Source: Spinellus fusiger (taxonomy: Eukaryota; Mucoromycota; Mucoromycetes; Mucorales; Phycomycetaceae). Taken from it: 64,000 nt of DNA. The notes under the pieces were generated by a model. That model was not told the origin of the DNA. It was given only the letters and a program-made list of their open reading frames with translations, and did no database searches. The position numbers were made by a program, and so were the translations under genes. Positions 24,312 through 35,924 of the stretch are shown here, piece by piece. Every line of letters begins with the position of its first letter. Within the stretch, counting starts at the first letter, position 1. The stretch spans positions 248,001 to 312,000 of the forward strand of contig JALLLS010000005.1 of assembly GCA_025094145.1 (NCBI GenBank). The letters are read 5' to 3'.

Positions 24312-27300
24312 GGTGAAGATGAGACAACGTTAAGATGACAAAGAAGAGAACTGAAATGCTCGCTTTTTCAAAAAGGAAATAATTTCAACTTAATCCCAAA
24401 ACAAGTCACAGACAGGGAAAGTCATTAAAATGTTCCATGTTCATAGGTACCTAAAATAAGAACTAATATAGCATTGGAGCATTTACAGTGAAAAGATACA
24501 GCTACCAAAACAATGATAAAAACTCAACTGAAAAATATTATTATTAGCTATATTTTGGCATAAGATTCTTTCTATAACTATTCTATTTCTGAAGTTTTCA
24601 AGCCTCGAATTTAATGTATTATGTTCATCATTAAATATAGCTTTGTAGTGTCTCTGAAATGAATAAACTAGAATATAATCAGCAATCTTTTATCTTATTT
24701 TACAATAGCGACTTGATTTCTATACTGAAGAATCAAATATCTGTTCTTGAATGCTCACTATGTGTAGAAAGAGTAATTTGGACACCTGTTCTGCTGAATG
24801 TCTACTCCATCTTTTCAATCTTTTTTTTATATATTTATAAATATTCTACTGGGAGAAGCGGAGTTTTCTGGCCCTCATTCCCCTCCCTTTCTTTTTTTAC
24901 TCATATTTAACCTATTACAATATACTGGCTTGTAGTCAATGTCTAACTATGTGTCTTCCTAATATCTTCTTTTTAGTGTATGTTTTACTATCACTATGTG
25001 ATTATTTATTTCATATTTATGTTTTTTAAGCTATTTATATGCAAATAAGATATCTCTGTTTATCTGTAAACGGAGAAGATATCCTCCAACTATCGGCATT
25101 TGGTAAAAGAGAATCTTACCTACCGATGACAGTCCGGCATTTTATATCACTTTTGCACCGGAACTGCCTCCATGTGAATCTTACCTCTTTAAATATTATT
25201 ATTTTTCCGTGTGCACGTAAGCTACCAAACGGAGTTCAATTTGTGAATTTGTGTCGGTCAACTGAGTATGATGTTGATATTGTGCTCTATTCTTCTTTTC
25301 ATGGCCTCATAGTAAAAAAAAAGTTATTATTATTTATTTATTTTTTGAAAATAATGATAATGGTAATTGAACTAAGAGCTAAGTGAATTGAAACAAATTA
25401 AATATATGAGAAAGAAAGTTTTTCAAAGCTACCACTTCATTACTCAAAGTCTGTATTTCTCTTTATTGTACAAGCACTCGGCACTTGTACTACTGAAGCG
25501 GCTTTCATACTGCAGAATGTTTGCTTTCAATCATCTTTCCCAAGGTTTAGTTTTCAGCCTGACCACTTCATATTTTCTCTTATAGCACAATAGATGTTAT
25601 TTCTACCTAGATTGGGGAATTTAATCCCATCTGGGTCTACGGAAAGAGGTGTTTATCAGCCTCTTCTGAAGATATTTTTATTTATTCTAAAAAGCTTTCT
25701 CGTTATGTCAAATCAAACTAAATCACTTCACAGAGTTAGTAAATATGATCTGTGAAACTATTACAATTGATATTGATATTTGAAAAGGTGGCTTTAACTT
25801 TCTAGAAAGAATTTCATGAGAAAAAATAGAGACGCATTATCTTTTTTAATACGAGAATACAAAGATCTAGCCTATTGTGAACATGGACTTTTCAAGAATG
25901 TATTGTCTTATTGGTAAGAAGATATATTTGTAAAGTTAGTACCATGAAAACTAATACCTAAATGCAACATTAATACGGGGCTGTTTGGAGTATTGATAAG
26001 AGTTAGACAATTTACAACTCACCTCTGGTTTTATACGTGAATATAAAAGAAGAGGAAAAAGAAATTAAATTGTATCTATACTTAAGACATACTAATTGGC
26101 CATACAATGATTAAAAGCTGTAGAGATGGTGATCTACTAATAACAAAACAAAACAAAACTACTATAACCAAGCTACTGGTAACTATTCAAGACTTGTCTT
26201 CTCGGAATTAAGACTCGGATGAATAGAAAGAACATAGTGAGTGATTTAACATAAAAGTTGAGACTTATATTCCAAACTTTAAATTTTAGTCTCTCAATCA
26301 CTTTTAAATAGAGAGATAAATACACACAGTACATAATAAGACTTGTGAGATTATACACTATGGATTAAATGATTGTAGCTTGCACTTAGCTACCTACAAA
26401 GTCAATTAATTTTATTTATTTATAATAAGAAGAAAATAAATCAAAATCCCAATGTCCTATCATTGAGTTTAAGTTCCTAATTATATTATAAATGATACTA
26501 TTGAGTATTGATATCAAAGTAAATAGATAGAGCGTAAATATAATTATCTTTATAATAAATAATAATTATAATTATAAATAAAACACATGTATTCAAGAAT
26601 AATCAAGATACATTAGAGTGCTTTAAAATCCTAGTATCCTAGCAAGCATAAACTTAGAAACATTTTGAAGTGTATGTAGGCAGTTAATAATACTAAAATA
26701 TTTTGTATGGATGGTAGAAAAAAAAGCTGTGGAGAGGCTTCATCGGTATGCTGAAATTCTATTGGGCCGATTTTCCCTCAAAAACAAGTAATCAATTACT
26801 TGTAGATATTTATAGTGTGTATTTCTTTGTTACTACCTATAAAAATCATGACCACCATAGTTTACCTCGAACATTACTAAGAATAATGATTATGAGTAAC
26901 TAGAACATAATTTTATTGCATGGGTTAAGGATATCTATTTATTCTATTTTATTTTGCCTAGTACCACTTAGAAAGAAAAACTCAATATAAGTCTATATAA
27001 GCTTATAAATTAAGTGTTAAAAAGAATATTAGCATCATACATTGGCTAGAAGTCCTTATTCTTTGCTTAATATTGAGGAGATGTCTATAATATTCTTTAT
27101 ACGCTTTGGATCACGATAAATCCTCTATTATGATTATATCTTCATCAGGCATTGTTGATTATTAAATCAATAACTATATTTCGTTTGAATACAAATCTAT
27201 GAACAGGTTTATTTGAACTAAATTAATCTATCTCTTAATCAGATCTCTATAGTAGTTTTTTGGTTATTTATTAAGACATTCTATTGAGCACAATTATGTA

Positions 27301-28560
27301 CAATTCTTAGTGTTTTCTTAACAGTTTTATGACTTGAAAAAGTGATTATGCTGTTAGAAACATACATCACGTGTAACATATCTTCCTTTTTGTATGCGCC
27401 CTATTACCATTTAAGGCTTTCTGGCGTCAACTCACCATTTTAAATAAAAGTTTAATTCAGAAAACACTTTGATCAATAAACCCTAGAAACTGTTCACTTT
27501 TGATTCAAATAGAAACCACACACCTTCAAACACTGGGTCTAGACAGAGAGAAGGAAAAATGATAAGAAAAAATACTGTATTTATATTTCTTGGAAAATGT
27601 TTCCAAACATCTAACAACTTCATAAGGGTTCGATAATATTATTATAACTGTTTATTAAATATACATTTAATAGATTAAAATTTGTTTTTTGAACAACTAT
27701 CACTTCCAGAACCAAGTTGATCAAGCTCTTTTTGACAGTTTTAAACTATAAGGTAGTCAATTTTAGAACCATCTACTGAGATTTAAAACTACACTACTGT
27801 CATCATAAATGTTCTATCTTATATCATAATGTATGTCAAAAGTGAAGCTACAAAGTCATAAGAATATTCTTTTTCTTCTTCCTGTAAAAAAATGTGGCAA
27901 TTCTCATTGTTCTTTTGGGTATCAAGGTGTTAATTAAACTAACGTTGAAATTCTTAATAAAAAAATACATTTAAACTAAGAGGTTCCACTTAATAAAAGA
28001 TTTTCTATTACATCTTTGCTTATACCCGGTATTTAGTTTGAACTATACCATTCTCAGATATTATCTGTTCACTTTCTGAATATAATTCCGTTCAAAATCA
28101 TTGAGCAAAGAATTGGCTGTGAGCCTATACAAAAAAAGAAACAAATTATATATGAAAATGCATGCTTTATCCGAGCAATATTTCTATTTCCATTTCCATT
28201 TAGATAAATATAAAGGATGTACATGATTTGGAAATATATATTAGGAACTAAAGGTTTTCTAAAGCGTCTTCTTGACAGCGTACCAGTTTTACCAATAGCC
28301 CTTTATTTAAATATTCATTTTACATTTTTCGTATTCAACAAATAACCAGAAAATCGACATTGAGAAATATGTTTTATGAGTTACCAGAAGTAAGAGATAG
28401 AGTTAAAGTATATAATAATTTATACAGTCACACGAAATTTAAAAGGTTACGATCTTTCTTTTTTGAAATCCTAAGAAAAAACATGAGTTATGCATGAAAA
28501 AGCTGGGACCTCAGAACACATATTGATGGCCTCAAATTCAACATAAAGTTAGTTTAGCAT
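24312..28560. other. Long AT-rich gene-poor stretch
   Basis: More than 4 kb without a convincing gene. The only stretch with distinctly lower AT content is about 25,030-25,290, whose open frame (25,039-25,386) matches nothing I know. It starts with an imperfect hairpin (CTGTTTA/TAAACGGAG, about 25,050-25,075) and might be a decayed element or an RNA gene; I cannot tell which. Confidence 0.5.
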
Positions 28561-28599
28561 ATGGTTTTTATTAATATATTTGTATATGTATATATTATT

Positions 28600-29453
28600 T
28601 AATATTTTGTTGGGACACTATTGGTATCAATAACTGCCTGGCAGTGATCCTTCATTAAGCCCACTAAACGTTAGGAACTATCAACGTGGATATCTCCCCA
28701 AGCTTCTTCTAAAGCTGTCTTGAGCTCATCGATATTCTTGATAATGGCCTTCTTTTTATTGATAAGCTTATCAAAATAGCTCCAGAGATGTTTAATGGGG
28801 TTGGGATCAGGACTTTGAGTGGGCTATAAATCAAAGCCCCTAATTTGATATATCTCTTTCCACCATCTGGTATAGGCCCTAGTATAACAGCTGGCATCAT
28901 CTTGGAATATAAAGCCACTATCCTCTTTCTCTTTCAATTCAATGAACCATGACAGAGAGTTTTCTGCCAAAATATTGACGTATGTGTCCTGATTTACACT
29001 GCCATCAATAATGACCGAAAGCCCAAATCCACCAGCACAAAGACAGCTCCAAAATATCATGCTACCTTTTCCCTATTTTGTTGTAGTTACACTATGATCA
29101 GCCTTATATCTTTCTCCAATCTTTCTCATCACTCTTACTCCTCCCTGATAACCTTTTGCTTTAAACTGTGACCCATCAGACCATACAGCATCTCTCCAGT
29201 CCTCAGGGGTCTAATTAATTTGTTCCTTTGACCAAAGAAGTCTTTTCTTTATATTTTTTTTAGATAGTCTTGGCTTGTGTGCTGAAAATTAATAATCAAA
29301 CACAATCTGGTGTATGTATCTGATTAATGTTGTTCTACAGATGGTTATCTCATAGGATTTAAGTTCCAATCTATGTAGTTATAGGAGGCAAATGAGTTGC
29401 CTATTAAAATGACCTCAAGTCGTCTGAGGTCTCTCTCTTTTAGTTTTATACAG
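28600..29453 (-). pseudogene. Tc1/mariner transposase fragment (family M1)
   Basis: Minus-strand reading: a short N-terminal linker (KERDLRRLE, near 29,400), a WSDGS form of the first catalytic block near 29,170, the IFWSCLCAGGFG block near 29,050, FQDDASCYT (second Asp) near 28,900, and PDPNPIKHLW near 28,800. The last normally reads PDLNPIEHLW, so the catalytic Glu is replaced by Lys. Several stops break it. It is the same family as the element at 51,912-53,255. Its N-terminal end is cut by the LINE 3' end at 29,455. Confidence 0.75.
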
Positions 29454-29454
29454 T

Positions 29455-29862
29455 TTAAAGTATTTTTATTTTTGGGTGTGGTTTGCTATTCGCGCATTGG
29501 GCATATCAGCCACCCTATGAGAACTTTTGTAAAATAAATAAAAATAAATATATAAACACTTCAAATATAAAAGTGGAAAAAAACAAATGCAAAGAGGGAG
29601 GAAACAGAAAAACAGAGAAACACAAAACCTCAAATGAGAGAAGAAATGATGAAACATGAGAAATGATTGTAAATGAGAATTATGAATAGACATCCAAAAG
29701 GCCATAAAGTCAGCAAGGAAACCAGGACACCAAAAATATAACCGTCATCCTGTGGCGATTCGAAATCCAACGAGGGATACTTAGAGCAACTCAAACAATC
29801 CTGATAATATATGTAGCAACTACACTAGCAGCTTCTGGCTTTGCTAGACGGGTGATAATATA
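29455..29862 (-). mobile_element. LINE B 3' end (minus strand)
   Basis: The reverse complement matches 51,050-51,478 over the 3' UTR, including the block with TCATAGGGTGGCT, GCGCGAATAGC and the terminal AAATACTTTRAACTGTAT. Only the untranslated 3' end is present; it is a 5'-truncated copy, as usual for LINEs. It is directly followed by the Tc1 element at 29,865. Confidence 0.8.
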
Positions 29863-29864
29863 TA

Positions 29865-31197
29865 CAGTGGCTTTCAAAATAATAATGGACTTTTTTCATT
29901 TTCCGGTATAATTCTGTAATAGGAAATACTTATTCTTTTTTTTTTTTTTGTAAAGAAATACTTATTCTTTATCATAAAAACACACATTAAACACATAGTA
30001 GAGACTTCAAAATTGGATGGAGTATAAAAAAGGTCAACAGGATAATAAATACAAGTTCATTGGGCAAAGCCCCTTAATATCTGGTATTTCTACCTTTGGC
30101 CTCAATGACAGCCTTGCATCTCCACCCTATGCTGGCATTGAGATTATTAGTGACCTCCTTGAAGATCCTGTCCCATTCTTGGACCAGAAGAGCCTTCAAA
30201 TCCTGGAGGGTGTTTGCTGGGGTCATCCTCTTACAAAATGCTCTGTCAAGTTCCTCCCAAAGATGCTCAATTGGGTTCAGGTCAGGGCTTTGAAAGGGCC
30301 ACTCCTCCATTGTGACTATGCCTCTCTCATCCTTCCATTTCCTTACTAGTATGGCAACTGGAATTGTCCTCTTGAAGAACATAGCCTACCACTGGATTCA
30401 GTGCCAAAAGACGAGCCAGCTCGGGGCAATAGGCTTTCTCTAAAATACTGGTGTATTTTGCACTATTGATGGAACCCTCCACCATCACCCCACCACCACC
30501 ACCAAACTTCATCATCGGCTTCACATTCTTTGGGAGCAGTCCCTCCTTCTTCCTGTGTACTACTCTGTTGCAGTGGTTGTTACTCATCAACTGGAACTTG
30601 GACTCATTGGACCAGATAACTGTCTTCCAGTCTTCATCTGTCCAGTAAATGTAGGTCCTAGTCCAAGTAAGCCTCAACTTCTTGTGCTTGTTGGTGAGTG
30701 CTGGCTTTCTTATCACCCTGTAAGAAGACAGGACAATCTTTTTCATCATCTTCTTAAATGTCCTCATGGACACTTGGGTGACAATTCCCTGATGAAGCTC
30801 CTACATGCTCTGGAAAGAGTCCCTTGATACCTTGCGAGAGACCTCTCTCTGTCAGAATAGGCTTGCTTCCAGAGCTCTTCTTTGCTTTGAACCAGCCAGT
30901 TTCCCTGTATCTTTTCATGATGAGGCTGACAGTGGGCTTACTAATGCCAAATGTGGCTGCAATGTCCGTTTGTCTGGTGTCATTGACTATTGCTTTGTGT
31001 ACAATGAGTTTACGAGTAAAGTCGTCGATTTTTTTCTTGCTTCCAATAGGCTTGGTGGTTTGTTCAGTGGTGTTGGATATAATAGATATTATAGTGGGAA
31101 AAGAAGAAATAAGGAATAAGTAAAAAAAAAAAAGTTTTTTTTTGACCAAAATAGATGTCGGAAAACGATACCTTTATTATTCTTTTGCCTGACACTG
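29865..31197 (-). mobile_element. Tc1/mariner element (family M2)
   Basis: A 1,333-bp element with TA at both edges (29,863-29,864 and 31,198-31,199) and imperfect terminal inverted repeats beginning CAGTG. The left repeat reads CAGTGGCTTTCAAAATAAT. The right, inverted, reads CAGTGTCAGGCAAAAGAAT. It encodes one broken transposase on the minus strand. It separates two LINE B 3' ends that point away from each other. Confidence 0.85.
30074..31110 (-). pseudogene. Tc1-like transposase (M2), frameshifted
   Basis: The reading starts with a helix-turn-helix (DIAATFGISKPTVSLIM). It continues through NKHKKLRLTWTR to IWSNES near 30,606, where the expected catalytic Asp of WSDES is Asn (AAT, 30,606-30,608). 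Then follow FGGGGGVMVEGS, the QEDNSSCHT block with the second Asp, and SPDLNPIEHLW with the Glu intact near 30,255-30,290. The frame shifts at least twice (about 30,760 and 30,350-30,380). It is therefore inactive both by frame and by the catalytic substitution. It otherwise retains nearly full length, about 340 residues when the frames are followed. Confidence 0.85.
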
Positions 31198-31200
31198 TAT

Positions 31201-31410
31201 AGGTAGTTGTGAGTCCCTTATTTGAGGTTTTGTGTTTCTCTGTCCTTCTGTTTCTGATTCATTTGCATTTCTTTTTTTCACTTTTGTATTTGAAGTGTTT
31301 CTATGTTTATTCTTATATTTTGAAAAGTTCTCATAGGGTGGCTAAAATGCTCAATGCGCGAATAGCACCTCACACCCGAAAAACAAAAATAATTTGAACT
31401 GTATTACCAA
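31201..31410 (+). mobile_element. LINE B 3' end (plus strand)
   Basis: Matches the last ~200 bp of the LINE B 3' UTR at 51,275-51,478, ending TTTGAACTGTATTAC. It is in the opposite orientation to the copy at 29,455-29,862 and is joined to a family M1 Tc1 fragment at 31,411. Confidence 0.75.
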
Positions 31411-31712
31411 TGTAGAAGATTTGAAGGATCGACTTTAGAAGAATGGGAGAAATTTAGTGTTGAACTTGCACAACAATAAATTCAAAGTATGACGGACAGA
31501 TACCCGGCTGTCATTGATGCCAAAGAAGAATATACAAAATATTAACTCTATTATTATTTTTCTATTCTCGATGAATAAAGATGTTGAGCCTTGATATGTT
31601 TAAGTTTGAAGTTTCTAGATCAAATGTAAAATGGTTTATTTAATGAGCATGTTCTATCTGTTTCATCCTGATATTTATACTCAAAGGTATTCAATTCAAT
31701 TGAGTGTGGCTG
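31411..31712 (+). mobile_element. Tc1 family M1 end fragment
   Basis: Reverse complement of 51,915-52,225: the last part of the transposase (EEWEKFSVELAQQ, then AKEEYTKY) and one terminal repeat ending GAGTGTGGCTG. The rest of the element was lost, probably when the LINE copy to its left inserted or recombined. Confidence 0.75.
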
Positions 31713-33870
31713 TATTCACACTCTCTTGAACAAGTATGTTTATCCTAATTATATACCCAATAGCATTATTTGAGTTAACTGTCTTCAAAATAGATATACA
31801 GGCTGTTGTGGATATAGCTATTTGCGCAAAAGTCATTATAATTGTCCAAATAATGATAGATACCAAACAGAAAGTAGAGACATTGTGATAAGGCTAAGGG
31901 ATGCCAGCTTAATTCAAAGAATGAGTGAGATAAATCACTTATACAATCCTATGAGCTAAGTACTTCTTTTTCCTACAGGACAGTTAGTTTGGACTATAAA
32001 TACATGCTCAATCAATAACCAGAATATCATGATAAGCACACTAAAACACTACTGCTTCAGACTAATATACAGAAATGATTCCAATCACTTGCATTTATTT
32101 GGAAAGCCCTCTTTATCGGTATAGATTATATACTAACATTGAGCAAGGTTGTCTGAATTATATACGGCACAACCAAGACACATTGAGAAGAGATATATTG
32201 AGTGGTGTACAGGATGCTGTTACCTCAGACCCCATTTATTAAAGAAACGAGAGGTTAACATTTAACAGTTTATAAATAAATAAATAAAACAGCTACAGAA
32301 TCAATGGCATTGAATAAAGCATCTAAGTCGTAGCGTACTTAATACAGTTGATAGATCTTTTAGAGATAATATAAAAGTACAACAGCCTGCATTAAAATGT
32401 ATGTCTTTTAGTGGTAATTTCCTTGTTCTTCTATCTGTAATAATCATTAAAGTATAAAAGAAGTATGAAAGAATAACAAACAAGTTGAATAAATAAGAGC
32501 AGAGTTAATTGTACTTTAACCAAACCAAATACCTTTGGACCTAAGGAGCTATTGACAGCACCATAACATCAATGGATGATAAATAATAGCTGACACTTCA
32601 GTGTTGCTAATAAAATAACTATTTATTTCCTGTCTTATTGTATTTCTATCTATTATTTTTGAACTAATGATGTTATACAGCCAACAAGATGTTAATGAAG
32701 TAAAGATACAATATGTTTATAGAATCAATATAGGATTCTTACATGTATTTAATTTTTATAGGAGACTGATGAAGAGCCTATAGCAAGTTCCTTGGGTGCA
32801 AATCATGTCAGAATAATGACAATCAAGACATCTTTACGTGATACTGCTTGGAGTTCTGAATATTCACCTGTTTTACAATGTCTGGTCCATAAAATCAGTA
32901 CCATTGTTTCTCATACTTATGCGTTCTCCAAGTATATATTGATCCATCTACTCGAAAATGATGATGGATCTGCTTTGAATGATTGCATAACTAAAGATTT
33001 CTTCCGTGAGGTGTTTTTTTCACTCATTAATAAACAAACCAGAGAGGGTAGTGCTTCCGGTAAAACATGCCTCACTGACCCATGCCATGAAAGCCAAAAA
33101 CTATTCTGAAGAGGCCATTACAAATATTATTAGATTAAATGTGTTGAATGTGTGCATGCAAATCAAACTAGACATTTCAACAAAAACTGTTCCCAATGCA
33201 CCCGTAGATTTCTTGAACAAAAAGGCCATTAGCCAAATATAAGAACTGCTCGCCTGCTATCCTCCCAGTTATAGATTTGCCAAAAACTCCATCTATTATG
33301 ATGTTAAAGCCAATCCAACCAAGCACATGTACGCATTTGCTAAGCTGGCCCAACTATGTGAAGAGAATGGAAACAAATCCTTTAGTTGTTTCCCACTTCA
33401 TAAAAGCTTCATTCCCTCTCACATTACGATAGATACTAAGATACTCAATCACCCTATCTTGAAAAACAAAAGCTACACGGGCAAAAAGTTTGATCTTTGG
33501 GTTCATATCAACTTAAAATCAAAGGTGTTCAAACCAAAATTGTATGAAAGACAAGACATTGAGGCTTTGGAATCGTGATCTAGCTGCTACATTGAACTTT
33601 AGACATATTCTAATGTCTCAAAGGGAAAATGGTAGCCACCTATAGCACTCTTGTAGATAGAACAAAAGAAAACATGACTCCAAGGATACAACTAGAACCA
33701 ATAAAAGGTCCAAGCCTTCTTATTTATCCTTCTCCTCCCCAGTTATCGCTGGAGCCTCGGTTGACTAACTGATGGAAACCCCATGATACAGGTAAACTAC
33801 CTAAAAAGTGATAATGAAGTGTATTTTATTCGATTTTGTCATGCAAAAAGATATTATAATATCTAGTAGG
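31713..33870 (+). mobile_element. TnpB/Fanzor-like element, decayed copy B
   Basis: About 2.1 kb sharing both its left (31,713-32,330) and right (33,640-33,870) portions with copy A (reverse complement of 3,935-5,022). The middle carries a broken protein-coding region absent from copy A. Its left edge lies at the TA next to the Tc1 M1 fragment. Termini and target duplication cannot be fixed because copy A is also degenerate. Confidence 0.5.
32762..33580 (+). pseudogene. TnpB/Fanzor-like protein, N-terminal half (broken)
   Basis: Follows a likely splice acceptor (TTTTTATAG). The reading contains VRIMTIKTSLRD near its start and a helical region (SHTYAFSKYILIHLLEND, TKDFFREVF). After a frameshift near 33,040 come QIKLDISTKTVP, an in-frame stop near 33,241, IYYDVKANPTKH, and FPLHKSFIPSHITIDTKIL. 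I recall this order from large mucoromycote proteins that end in a RuvC/zinc-ribbon core of the eukaryotic TnpB-like (Fanzor) type. The RuvC and zinc-ribbon part is absent here, so the family call rests on the N-terminal half only. Clearly non-functional. Another multicopy mucoromycote family is the main alternative. Confidence 0.4.
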
Positions 33871-34009
33871 CAGTACTGTAAGAAGAAAGTATATATTGGT
33901 TAGATTATGTCATACAAATAGTAAGTATGTAATAGGAGACATCCTATGAGATGTATCTGTAATCAGGATGCTGTTAAAGTAAATAATAGTATAAAAAAGA
34001 AAAAGCACA
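33871..34009. other. Spacer between element B and MFS gene
   Basis: Short AT-rich stretch, presumably containing the 3' UTR of the minus-strand transporter gene. Confidence 0.5.
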
Positions 34010-35924
34010 TTAGTTTCTCTGTAAGTACTCTGTATTGAACAAACTTACATTGTCACAAAGATTAGCTCCAGAGCTTTCTTTTTTATGCTCTTCTGCTGAA
34101 AGATTACTTCTTCGCTTATTCTCTCTCTCCAAAAGATATTTACTCAACAAAGAAAGAAGACAGCATACAGCTGAGATGCATGCACAAATGGTATTACCAC
34201 GAATATAGTAAGGTGCATCTGTGGCTCGATAGACCTGACCACCAAGAGCACCACCGATATTACCAAGACCAACCTGAAGTGCAATTGCTGTAGCCTTCTT
34301 AGTATGGCCACCAATATTGGTGCTTGACAAACATAGCAAAGGTGCAGCAAATGAAAAGACACCAGTGGTAGTGATAATGGCAGCTATGTACATGGCAACA
34401 GCACCTTTTTCTGTGAGAACGGTGAGCAGTATGTAGCCAATCATTGCAAAAAAAGCAGGGATTGCAATATGGTATCCACGCTCTGCTCGACGATCTGCAC
34501 TTATTGCTACTAATACTGTAAAGATACAGGCTATAGAAATAGTATCAGTACATCAAACATATTTTTCTGATGAATAAATATTCATTTGGTATGTGTTATT
34601 AGACCTACCAACAGCATAAGGTGGTGCAGACATGGCCTGAGCTGTGATTTTTGTATAGCCCATGCCATTGATAATGCTTGGTAAAAACAGACCAAGACTG
34701 TAAAGAGGCACAGCCCCAGTCATATGGATGAATCCGTAGAGGTACACTTTCCAGTCAGTAATAGCCATTCTGAACTGCGTCCATGAAAATCCAGTGTCAT
34801 CGGAGGAAACGGAGTCTTGTTCTATGCGATGAAGAATGATTTCCCGTTCTCTTTCAGTAAGAACTATGAAAATTAGTATAAGAAAGAACTGAATCAATAT
34901 AGCATACATTTTGAGCTCTCTGGTAAATTAGGAAGAGTAAAATAAGTAACTATGGAAAGCAGTATCGTAGGAATAGCTTCGATAATAAAAAGCCACTGCC
35001 ATCCATGTAAATTGAGTAGGCCATCCATATAGGTAATACCGTAAGCCTAAAGATCAATACAAAAAATAAAATAAAGTAAGTATTATTAATTCTGTAGGAA
35101 GAGAATCAACGAATTACCAGTACACCACCGAATGCCTAATAAAGATATTCTCATTAGCATTTATAATCATCAGTGATAAACATTAGTGCACTTACACCAG
35201 CCACTGTAGATGTAGAGAAAAAGAATGCCATGCGTGATGATTGTTCTTGTCTTCTATACCATAATGTAAGGTAGTAGACAATACCGGGTGTAAGGCCAGA
35301 TTCTGTAATACCAAGGAAAAAACGTGCCACCAAGAGTCCAGAGCCAGTATGTACAGCAGCCATACATATCATGACTACTCCCCAACAAAATGTTAGAATG
35401 GGAATCCATAGGGTAGGTCCAATAAGCCTTAACACAAGATTAAATGGAATCTCGAAGATAACCTATTCAATATTCGGATAAACATTAATATAAAATTGGT
35501 ACTTTTCTTTTTGTCTATTTTTTGAGGGTCGATCATTCCACAGATATAGAAATAGTTGTGATACTTACATAGCCAATAAAAAAGATGGACAAAGCCCAGT
35601 TGAAATCATCAGCACTTATCCCAATGTCAGTAGTGATGCCAAACAGTTTTGCATTGCCTAGAATATTAAGTTTACGAATGACTGTAGTGACTTACCAATA
35701 TTGGTTCTGTCAATAAAAGAGAATAGATAGAGTAAACCAAAAAGTGGGGTAATACGCCAATCAAGCTTCCATAACACTCTTTTTATTTCTTCTGGGGATC
35801 CTGGTTCAATGTTAAGATTGGAAGCTGCTCCTTTTTCGATATTAATATTCTTGCTGTTGCTTGTTGTTGTTATTAATTCAGTTGTATGTGTTTGGTACAC
35901 AGTGTGCTGATTTTCACTGTCCAT
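34010..35924 (-). CDS. MFS transporter, Dal5/allantoate-type anion:cation symporter
   Basis: A plasma-membrane permease of the major facilitator superfamily, anion:cation symporter branch (relatives carry allantoate, nicotinate, pantothenate or similar small organic anions). The substrate cannot be read from sequence. Seven exons: 35,924-35,696; 35,657-35,569; 35,462-35,196; 35,135-35,118; 35,046-34,908; 34,863-34,609; 34,530-34,010. The introns are 38, 106, 60, 71, 44 and 78 nt. The sum is 1,518 nt, or 505 residues plus stop. Family signatures: FSFIDRTNIGNAKLFGI in TM1, RFFLGITESGLTPG between TM3 and TM4, SSRMAFFFSTSTVAGAFGG (joined across the 18-nt exon 4), and FLTEREREIIL in the central loop. 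About 12 hydrophobic segments are visible. The N-terminus is hydrophilic and cytosolic. The very C-terminal residues are less certain because of a donor-like GTAAGT near 34,045. Confidence 0.9.

Noticed and set aside
24830..25300. tRNA or small structural RNA in the lower-AT patch
   Set aside because: An imperfect hairpin is present but no cloverleaf, B-box (GGTTCGAATCC-like) or snRNA signature could be found.
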